Part shown: in pieces, positions 28,931-34,571 of the stretch
Layout of the letters: each line of letters opens with the position of its first letter
Numbering within the stretch: the first letter of the stretch is position 1
Assembly: GCF_012396365.1 (NCBI RefSeq)
Contig: NZ_JAAXPG010000047.1
Span: 1-34,571, forward strand
Direction: 5' to 3'
DNA length: 34,571 nt
Source: Nocardiopsis alborubida
GTDB lineage: Bacteria > Actinomycetota > Actinomycetes > Streptosporangiales > Streptosporangiaceae
Notes under the pieces: generated by a model
Database searches by the model: none
Told to the model about the DNA's origin: nothing
Seen by the model: the letters and a program-made list of their open reading frames with translations, nothing else
Position numbers and translations under genes: made by a program

Positions 28931-30898
28931 GTGAACAGCGAGACGGGGACCTCCCCGGGTTCCTCCCGGGAGGGAGGGGCGCCCGAGGCCGGTTCCGGCG
29001 GCGGGCAGCGGGACGCGAACGCTCCCGGGGAACCTCCGGAGCGCGGGGAGGGCCCGCGGAGCCGCGGCGACGGGGCGGCTCCCCGGACCGGAGACCGGCC
29101 GGGACCGCGCCGCGCGGCCCGCCCCCTCCTCTCCGCCCTCCTCGCCTGGGCCGGAACGGGACTCGTCGCCGGCGCCCTTCCGCTCTCGGTGGTCCTGTTG
29201 TTCCTGCGGGATCCGGAGGAGGGCCTGGGGCCGGGCCCGTCCCTGCTCGTGGCGTTCCCTGCCGGACTGGCACTGCTGGTCCTGGTGCTGCGCCGCCCGG
29301 TGCCGGGGAAAGCCGGTCCGGACCGCGGCCCCGGATCGCCGCTCCGCCTCACGGCTCTGGCGGCGGGTGCCGTGCTGCTGTCGTACCTGGCCTACCGCTC
29401 CTTCCCGCGCGACGCCTTCGCCCGGCTCACGGAGAACGGGGACACCTGGACGCCGTCGGTCACGGGAAGCCTCCAGTGGGTGGCGCTGTGCGCGTTCGCG
29501 CTGGGCTTCCTGGCGCTGCTCCTCGCCGTGCGCCGCCCGCGCCCCCGGCCGGGCGGGCGTGCCTGGACGGGGTTCGCCGCCGGTGTCCTGGCCGTGGCCG
29601 CGGCCGGGTGGGCTGCCGTCTCCGAGGCCACCCACCAGCCCGTGGAGCACGTGGTCGCCGCTCCCGGGGCCGCTCCGGGCACGCCGACCGCGGTCACCCG
29701 GGTGGGCTGGACCTGGGAGGGGCCCGAGGACACCAGGGTCGAGCGGGTCGTGGCCGGGCCGCGCGGGCCGGTCGTGCTGCTCGGGGACGGAATGGTCGGC
29801 CTGGACGGCGCGACCGGTGAGGAGCTGTGGACCTACCGCCTCCCCTTCGGCTGGCACACGAGCGCGGGCGCGTCCATGGGGGGCGACCTGGCGTACGTGA
29901 GTTACCGGCAGGACCCCGACGACAGCGGGAGCGGGCGGATGACCGTGGTCGACACGGCCACCGGCGAGATCACCAGGGAGGTGGCGGCGCCGCCTGAGGA
30001 GCGGTTCGGCACCGGGGACCACCACTTCCTCGGTGTCCTTCCCACGGGCAGCCTCCACACGGGCTCCGACGAGGAGCCGGGAACGCTGGTCGCGTACGGC
30101 GACGCCGGAGAGGGCGGGCTGTGGACCTTCACCCCCCAGGACCCGGAGAGCGCCTGCGACACGGAACGGCGGGTCCTTCTCCACGAGGGCCTGATCCTGG
30201 CGGCGTACCTGTGCCGGGGGGAGCCGGATGTCCGGCCCCTCGTCGTTCTCGGCCTGGACGCGCGTACCGGGGAGCAGAGGTGGCGCACGGAGGTCGGGGA
30301 CCCGTACCCGAGCGGCTCCCTGCGGATCTTCTGGGAGGAGCACGCCGTGTCGGAGGGGGAGCACCCCGTGGTGGGCGTCGGTTCCGACTCCGGTCCCGTC
30401 ACCCTGCTGGACCCGCGCACGGGCGCGGTGGCGGGCGAGTTCCCGGAGTTCCTGCTGGAGGATGACGACGGGGCCAGCCAGGAGTACCGGGTCATCCGTT
30501 CGGGATACCGGGGACGCGTCCACGCCGACACCGGCGGCGCGGTCCACGTCGAGGGCGGCGGACACGACGAGTACCTCGTCCATCACGTCGACCCCTCCGG
30601 CGCGCTGGTCCGCACCACCGTGGTCCCCGAACCGCCTTCGGGGCTGGACGATCCCAGCGACGCCGTCGCCGTGGGGGACACCCTCCTGGTACCGCACGAG
30701 GAGCAGGAGGTGCGGGGCGGCGATCCCTCGGCGTCCGTGCGCGTGGTTCCGCTCGGGGAGGAGCGGGGCGCGTCAGAGGACGGCGGGACGGTGATCGGGA
30801 TCGGCTCCGCCGTGGACCTGCGGCTCCTGCCCGTCCCCGGTGCCGTCACCGCCCACGGCCTGGAGGAGACCACCACCGTGTACGGACTGGTGCCCTGA
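28931..30898 (+). CDS. Multi-pass membrane protein with PQQ-like beta-propeller domain
   Basis: The product is 655 residues; a GTG at 28931 preceded at a distance by AGGGAG (about 11 bases). Residues 1-65 are disordered. About five membrane segments follow (near 66-90, 100-117, 135-150, 175-195, 205-225). The outer domain has PQQ-like blade motifs (MVGLDGATGEELWTYRL, LGLDARTGEQRWRTEVG, VTLLDPRTGAVAGEF). Two cysteines (SACDTE, AYLCRG) could pair. The domain order (membrane block then propeller) mirrors the protein at 21043-23406, but without Cys pairs. Function unknown. Confidence 0.85.
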   Translation: MNSETGTSPGSSREGGAPEAGSGGGQRDANAPGEPPERGEGPRSRGDGAAPRTGDRPGPRRAARPLLSALLAWAGTGLVAGALPLSVVLLFLRDPEEGLGPGPSLLVAFPAGLALLVLVLRRPVPGKAGPDRGPGSPLRLTALAAGAVLLSYLAYRSFPRDAFARLTENGDTWTPSVTGSLQWVALCAFALGFLALLLAVRRPRPRPGGRAWTGFAAGVLAVAAAGWAAVSEATHQPVEHVVAAPGAAPGTPTAVTRVGWTWEGPEDTRVERVVAGPRGPVVLLGDGMVGLDGATGEELWTYRLPFGWHTSAGASMGGDLAYVSYRQDPDDSGSGRMTVVDTATGEITREVAAPPEERFGTGDHHFLGVLPTGSLHTGSDEEPGTLVAYGDAGEGGLWTFTPQDPESACDTERRVLLHEGLILAAYLCRGEPDVRPLVVLGLDARTGEQRWRTEVGDPYPSGSLRIFWEEHAVSEGEHPVVGVGSDSGPVTLLDPRTGAVAGEFPEFLLEDDDGASQEYRVIRSGYRGRVHADTGGAVHVEGGGHDEYLVHHVDPSGALVRTTVVPEPPSGLDDPSDAVAVGDTLLVPHEEQEVRGGDPSASVRVVPLGEERGASEDGGTVIGIGSAVDLRLLPVPGAVTAHGLEETTTVYGLVP

Positions 30899-30989
30899 CC
30901 CGACCCGGCCTTCCCGAGGAGGTCTCGCGGACGCGCCGCACCCCGCCGCACCCCGCCGGACGTTCCCGGCCTCGGCGCGGACCGGCTGG

Positions 30990-30995
30990 TAGTTT
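30990..30995 (+). promoter_or_regulatory. -10 element of a leaderless transcript
   Basis: TAGTTT lies six bases upstream of the APH-like gene's ATG at 31002, and there is no ribosome binding site. Confidence 0.45.
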
Positions 30996-31001
30996 CGCCG
31001 C

Positions 31002-31991
31002 ATGCGCGAACGGCTGACGGACCTGGAACCACGCATGCACGACGCGCTGGCGGTGTGGGGCATCCACGCGACCGCGCTCGACCACGTCCCCCTGGGCTTC
31101 GGCGACCACCACTGGAGCGTCACCGACACCTCGGACCGCCGGTGGTTCACCACCGTGGCCGACCTCGCCCACAAGTCCTTCCTGGGCCCGGACCCGGCCT
31201 CGGTGCGGCGGCGTCTCGCCCGGGCCATGGACACCGCCGCCCGGCTGCACGACGACGAGGGGCTCGGGTTCGTCGTCGCGCCCCTGCGCACCCCGGGCGG
31301 GGACACCGTCGTCCCGGTCGGCGACCGGTACGCGCTCAGCGTCTTCCCCCACGTGGAGGGCGAGTCCGGCGGCTTCGGTCAGGAACTGGCCGACGACCGG
31401 CGGGCCCGGCTCCTGGACACCCTCGCCCAGCTGCACCGGAGCGCCCCGGGCGACGCGCCCGCCGTCGAGGCCCGGCTCCCCGGACAGGACCGGCTGGCCG
31501 CGCTCCTGGACCGCCCCGCCGCGATCGGCGACGCGGGACCCCACGCCGCGCCCACCGCCGACCTGCTCGCCGAGCACGCCGCGGTGCTGCGCGAGCGCCT
31601 GGCCGAGTCCGACCGCGGCGCCGCCGCCCTGGAGGGCGCGGCCGCGGTCCTCACCCACGGCGAACCCCACCCCGGCAACCTGCTGTGGCGCGGGGACCGC
31701 CCGCTCCTGGTCGACTGGGACACCGTCGGCCTGGCCGCCCCCGAACGCGACCTGTGGCTGGTCACCGGCGACCCCGCCGAACTGGCCCGCTACGCCGAGG
31801 CCAGCGGGCACGAGCCCGACCGCGCGCTGCTGGAGCTGTACCGGCTGCGCTGGGACCTGCGCGACGTCGTCGAGTTCGTCGACTGGTTCTCCGCGCCCCA
31901 CCAGGGCGGACCCGACACCTCCCAGGCCTGGCGGGACCTGGTCCGCACCGTCGAACGCCTGGGCGCGGGGGAGCGGTCCGGCACCCGCTGA
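31002..31991 (+). CDS. Aminoglycoside/other phosphotransferase (APH) family protein
   Basis: The product is 329 residues; likely leaderless from the ATG at 31002. The kinase fold shows the catalytic loop THGEPHPGNLLW (His219, Glu221, Asn226) and the metal-binding segment LLVDWDTVGLAAPERDLWL (Asp238). The first catalytic Asp of the usual HGDxHPGN is Glu here, a substitution seen in some APH-like families, including spectinomycin-phosphotransferase-like ones (recall). The substrate cannot be told; resistance or sugar-like kinase activity are options. It lies between the propeller gene and the DoxX-like gene with its own promoter. Confidence 0.85.
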   Translation: MRERLTDLEPRMHDALAVWGIHATALDHVPLGFGDHHWSVTDTSDRRWFTTVADLAHKSFLGPDPASVRRRLARAMDTAARLHDDEGLGFVVAPLRTPGGDTVVPVGDRYALSVFPHVEGESGGFGQELADDRRARLLDTLAQLHRSAPGDAPAVEARLPGQDRLAALLDRPAAIGDAGPHAAPTADLLAEHAAVLRERLAESDRGAAALEGAAAVLTHGEPHPGNLLWRGDRPLLVDWDTVGLAAPERDLWLVTGDPAELARYAEASGHEPDRALLELYRLRWDLRDVVEFVDWFSAPHQGGPDTSQAWRDLVRTVERLGAGERSGTR

Positions 31992-31993
31992 CA

Positions 31994-32010
31994 CCGCCGG
32001 GATCCGGCGG
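31994..32010 (+). terminator. Short terminator hairpin after the APH-like gene
   Basis: CCGCCGG-GAT-CCGGCGG is a perfect 7-base stem with a 3-base loop, two bases after the stop. Confidence 0.55.
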
Positions 32011-32050
32011 CCCCGGCGGGTCGCGGCCCGCCCGCACGGCCCGTGGTCGG

Positions 32051-32056
32051 TAGCAT
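32051..32056 (+). promoter_or_regulatory. Possible -10 element of the DoxX-like gene
   Basis: TAGCAT, 101 bases before the ATG at 32157, is followed by a palindrome CTGACTGTCAG (32061-32071). No clear -35 is seen. Confidence 0.3.
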
Positions 32057-32156
32057 TCCCCTGACTGTCAGTGACCGAAAAGGGCTGTCACCAGTACGGC
32101 CGGGCCGGCTCCGGCCGACCGGGCACGCCACGGACCCGACCAGGTGTTGGAGCGAC

Positions 32157-32609
32157 ATGAACCTGCCCCTCAGCAACCGCGACCTGCCGCTGCGCGTCAT
32201 CACGGGGGCGTTCGTCCTCAACTCCGGACTGGAGAAGCGCGGCGCCGACGAGGAGACCGCGCAGGGCCTCCACGGGATGGCGGCGGGGACCTACCCCTTC
32301 CTCAAGGAAGTCGACCCCACCACCTTCGCCCGGCTGCTGTCGGCCGGTGAGATCGCCCTGGGCGCCGCCCTGCTGATCCCCGTCGTCCCGAGCCGCGTCG
32401 CGGGCGCGGGCCTGACCGCGTTCGCCGCGGGCCTGCTCGGCCTGTACCTGCGCACCCCGGGCATGCGGCGCCCCCAGAGCCTGCGCCCGACCGAGCAGGG
32501 GCTGCCCCTGTCCAAGGACGCGTGGCTGCTGGGGGCCGGGCTCAGCCTCCTGCTGGGCGGCGACACCGGCCGGGACTCCTCCCGGAGCTCCTGCCGGCGC
32601 CGCCGCTGA
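32157..32609 (+). CDS. DoxX-like small membrane protein
   Basis: The product is 150 residues; GGAG lies six bases before the ATG at 32157. It has hydrophobic segments at about 10-20, 65-80, 85-100 and 120-135 (LRVITGAFVLNSGLEKRG, LLSAGEIALGAALLIP, VAGAGLTAFAAGLLGLYL, AWLLGAGLSLLLGG). This is the four-helix DoxX/DUF pattern. Members are proposed to take part in quinone or redox stress; here function is unassigned. The tail (about 138-150) is Arg/Ser-rich. It is convergent with the PAP2/kinase gene, 27 bases apart. Confidence 0.8.
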   Translation: MNLPLSNRDLPLRVITGAFVLNSGLEKRGADEETAQGLHGMAAGTYPFLKEVDPTTFARLLSAGEIALGAALLIPVVPSRVAGAGLTAFAAGLLGLYLRTPGMRRPQSLRPTEQGLPLSKDAWLLGAGLSLLLGGDTGRDSSRSSCRRRR

Positions 32610-32636
32610 CGGTCGGGGCCGGCGGCGTGCCGGTGT

Positions 32637-34115
32637 TCACCGGTTGGTCTCGGTCGTGGGCACGAAGACCCGCAGGGCCGCGTGCCGCTTGGTGAAGACC
32701 ACCGTGCGCGAGCCCTCCACGACCTCGCCGTCCACGGCCAGCAGCCTGGGCTCGCCCGGGATGGTCAGCGTCAGCCCCGTGGTCAGCCGCTCGGAGTAGC
32801 CCTCGCCGTGCGCGAACTTGCCCAGCAGCACGTCCGCGACGGCGCGCAGCCGCGGGAAGGGCGCCCGGGCGGTGAGCACCCGCACGTCCAGCCGCCCGTC
32901 GTCCAGCTGCTCGCGCAGCGCGGGCACCCGGCCGTGCGTGCGGTACTGGCAGTTGCCCACGAACGCCCACCACACCTTGGTGGGCTCGCCGTCGACCACC
33001 GCGGAGATCGGACTCACCTCCCGCAGGTCCTGCCACAGGGCCAGCGCGAACGCGGGCCACTTGCCGATCCGGTCGGCCCACTTGTCGCGCCGGTCCACCA
33101 TGCGCGGGTAGGAGCCGAACGAGGACGTGTTGAGGAAGATCCGGCCGTCCACCTCGCCCACGTCCACCCGGGCCAGCCACCCGTCGTCGAAGGCCCGCAG
33201 CGCGATGTCCACCGAGGACAGCCCCAGCGTGCGGGCGAAGTTGTTGAGGGTGCCGTCCGGCAGCACCAGCAGCGGGCGGTCGTGGTCGAGCGCCGCCCGC
33301 GCCCCGGCGTTGACGGTGCCGTCGCCGCCCGCCACCGCCAGCACCTCGCTGGTGCGCGCGGCCTGGTCCATGACCCCGACCACGTCGTCGTCCGCCGACA
33401 GCGGGATGATCCGCGCCTTGGGCAGCGCCCGCGCCACCTTGCTCGTGACGTCGGCGACGGTCAGCCCGGGCACCGTGCCCGAGGCCGAACGCGGGTTGAC
33501 CACCACCGTCACCCCGGACCCCTCGCGGTCCACGTCGGTCTCCCCGTCGGCGACGGTGCGCGCGCCGAAGACCAGTTCGGGGCGGGGCGGTACCACCGTC
33601 CCGGCGAGCAGGGCCGCGCCGCACCCGATGGCCATCCCGGCGAGCACGTCGCCGGGGTAGTGGACGCCGCTGTGCACGCGTGAGAACGCCACCCCGCCCG
33701 CCAGGAGCGCGACCAGCCCGGCCAGCGGCTTGGGCGCGTCCGTCATGACCCCGGCCGCGTAGGCCGCGGCCGCGGCGGTGTGCCCGGAGGGGAAGGAGGT
33801 GCTCGGGTAGGAACGGTAGGGGCTGCGCGCGGCCGGGACGGCCGAGTTGTCCGGGCGGGTGCGCCCCGACAGCTGCTTGACCCCCGCCGAGACCAGGTTG
33901 GCGGTGCCCGCGGCCAGGATCGCGCGCAGGGCGGTGCGCCGCAGCCTGGGGCCGCCCGTGGCGGCGAGGGTGGCCGACATCAGGAACCACGGCGCCATGT
34001 TGTCCGTCGCCTGCACGAACTTGGGGGTGTAGGCGTCCAGGGACGCGGGCCCCATCCCCGTCACGCGGTCGTAGACCTTCTTGTCAGCCCGTTGGAGTCG
34101 ACTCATAAGGCTCAT
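32637..34115 (-). CDS. PAP2-phosphatase/diacylglycerol-kinase fusion protein
   Basis: The product is 492 residues from the ATG at 34115 (ATG 34106 also in frame; no strong ribosome binding site). The N-terminal membrane PAP2 half has the acid-phosphatase motifs KQLSGRTRP (80-88), PSGHT (109-113) and SRVHSGVHYPGD (145-156). The C-terminal cytoplasmic half is a DagK-type lipid/sphingosine kinase with GGDGTVN (263-269), LPDGTLNNFARTLGL and GNCQYRTHGRVPAL. It could dephosphorylate and phosphorylate lipids such as diacylglycerol and its phosphate. Fusions of this kind are known in actinobacteria. The order, phosphatase then kinase, suggests a lipid-recycling role; that is inference. Confidence 0.93.
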   Translation of the reverse strand: MSLMSRLQRADKKVYDRVTGMGPASLDAYTPKFVQATDNMAPWFLMSATLAATGGPRLRRTALRAILAAGTANLVSAGVKQLSGRTRPDNSAVPAARSPYRSYPSTSFPSGHTAAAAAYAAGVMTDAPKPLAGLVALLAGGVAFSRVHSGVHYPGDVLAGMAIGCGAALLAGTVVPPRPELVFGARTVADGETDVDREGSGVTVVVNPRSASGTVPGLTVADVTSKVARALPKARIIPLSADDDVVGVMDQAARTSEVLAVAGGDGTVNAGARAALDHDRPLLVLPDGTLNNFARTLGLSSVDIALRAFDDGWLARVDVGEVDGRIFLNTSSFGSYPRMVDRRDKWADRIGKWPAFALALWQDLREVSPISAVVDGEPTKVWWAFVGNCQYRTHGRVPALREQLDDGRLDVRVLTARAPFPRLRAVADVLLGKFAHGEGYSERLTTGLTLTIPGEPRLLAVDGEVVEGSRTVVFTKRHAALRVFVPTTETNR

Positions 34116-34185
34116 CGCCCCAGAGTGGGCAAAGTGCCGTCAGATGTCCATAAGGGCGCGCCCGCGGGAGAACCTCCAGTGTGTT

Positions 34186-34196
34186 GATGACATCAC
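34186..34196. promoter_or_regulatory. Odd palindrome TGATG-A-CATCA
   Basis: Perfect 5-base arms around one base, flanked by GTGT and CACA. It lies between the divergent PAP2/kinase gene and a possible small ORF. The TGAT-ATCA pattern is GntR-like, but no regulator is nearby. Confidence 0.25.
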
Positions 34197-34201
34197 ACAC
34201 G

Positions 34202-34480
34202 ATGTTGGTTTCGGTGGCCGATCCCGCCACGGGCGCCGTGCGCCACGCGGTGCGCGCCGGGGCCCGGGGGAGGCCGTACCGGCTCAGCGCGTTCTCCCGG
34301 GACTCCTCCACTCGCTCCCGGGACTCCCACGTCCGCGCGGGCCAGAGCCCGGAGGGCCGCGTGTACGTGCCCGGCTTCGGCGCCGGGGCCGAGCGGGTGG
34401 ACGTCGACGCCCGGGGTGCTCGGCGTCCCCACCGACCGCCGGGCCCGCCAGAGGCCGGTCCGGGACCGGTACCGGTGTGA
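34202..34480 (+). CDS. Possible small ORF of unknown function, perhaps a remnant
   Basis: A 92-residue frame from the ATG at 34202. Third positions are almost all G or C from about 34214 to 34410, which supports coding, but the last ~65 bases lose this bias, so it may be a decayed gene or have a frameshift near 34411. There is no ribosome binding site. The product (VADPATGAVRHAVRAGARGR and so on) matches no family I know. It ends 12 bases before palindromic element copy 2, which would be its terminator. Confidence 0.3.
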   Translation: MLVSVADPATGAVRHAVRAGARGRPYRLSAFSRDSSTRSRDSHVRAGQSPEGRVYVPGFGAGAERVDVDARGARRPHRPPGPPEAGPGPVPV

Positions 34481-34492
34481 GGCGTGGGCCTT

Positions 34493-34559
34493 TGACCTGC
34501 GGTGATCTTGTACTTATAGCGAGTCTCGACCGTCGAGACTCGCTACAGGTACAAGATCA
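34493..34559. repeat. Palindromic element copy 2 (67 bp), long perfect-like hairpin
   Basis: Same element as 14390-14456, same orientation. Here the inverted arms are almost intact: 28 bases from 34502 to 34529 pair with 34533-34560 across a CCG loop, with two imperfect pairs near the tenth to thirteenth positions. It starts TGACCTGCGGTGATC. It lies 12 bases after the small ORF. Confidence 0.85.
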
Positions 34560-34571
34560 CGGTGCGTGGGC

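Larger units (their letters stand above)
34116..34571. other. 456-base region at the window end
   Basis: It contains the upstream region of the PAP2/kinase gene, the palindrome at 34186-34196, a possible small ORF at 34202-34480, and palindromic element copy 2 at 34493-34559. Nothing else was recognised. Confidence 0.4.

Noticed and set aside
27788..30697. Long minus-strand frame (969 codons) extending the MBL gene far upstream
   Set aside because: The extension covers the opposite strand of the propeller gene; ATG 28729 with GAGGAGGA gives a standard-size MBL protein.
1..34571. CRISPR arrays, tRNA or rRNA genes, insertion sequences with transposase
   Set aside because: I saw no evenly spaced identical repeats with unique spacers, no tRNA-like cloverleaf and no transposase-like ORF. 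A tool-based tRNA and RNA-family scan would be needed to exclude small RNAs.

Overview
This window is GC-rich DNA in which most genes end their codons in G or C and often start with GTG. Several starts have no ribosome binding site and sit just downstream of a TANNNT -10 hexamer, which suggests leaderless transcripts. Together with an actinobacterial Tad pilus locus, a FolP2-type protein and a WXG100-like secreted-toxin N-terminus, this points to a filamentous actinomycete. Nocardiopsis or a close relative is my best guess; this is inference from protein style, not a database match.

Layout. (1) Positions 1-822, minus strand: the 5' part of a large WXG100-like (CpnT-type) protein, cut by the window edge. 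(2) 1239-1856: an orphan DeoR-type sensor domain with no DNA-binding domain, followed by a 15-bp-stem terminator. (3) 2455-13160: one long operon with a lipoprotein, a secreted protein with W/D pentad repeats, a SAF/CpaB-like protein, a TadZ-like protein with a broken P-loop, CpaF/TadA, TadB, TadC, a 56-residue Flp pilin, three TadE/TadF/TadG-like pseudopilins, and a 1103-residue membrane protein carrying an OmpA domain. Most junctions overlap by 1-7 bases. No prepilin peptidase is present. (4) 13286-16682: a xenobiotic/quinone-type cluster with a glutathionyl-hydroquinone-reductase-like protein, and facing it a TetR regulator (with two HTH domains) plus an FAD monooxygenase. (5) 16828-20744: a Pro-rich membrane protein, divergent from folP2, a LigB-like protein and a RibD-type reductase. 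(6) 21043-30898: three extracytoplasmic beta-propeller-type proteins interspersed with a TetR regulator, a PrsW-type protease with a partner, and an MBL-fold hydrolase. (7) 31002-34115: an APH-like kinase, a DoxX-like membrane protein and a PAP2/diacylglycerol kinase fusion.

The main points of interest are non-standard. A 67-bp palindromic element occurs twice (14390-14456 and 34493-34559) at gene ends. A block of 16-bp tandem repeats lies at 25762-25873. A membrane protein carries seven regularly spaced cysteine pairs that look like a seven-bladed propeller (21043-23406). The large protein in the Tad operon has an OmpA domain where I would expect LysM, and W/D pentad repeats occur in two proteins of that operon. 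One TetR protein has a duplicated HTH, and the FolP2 protein has lost the usual pABA-binding loop.
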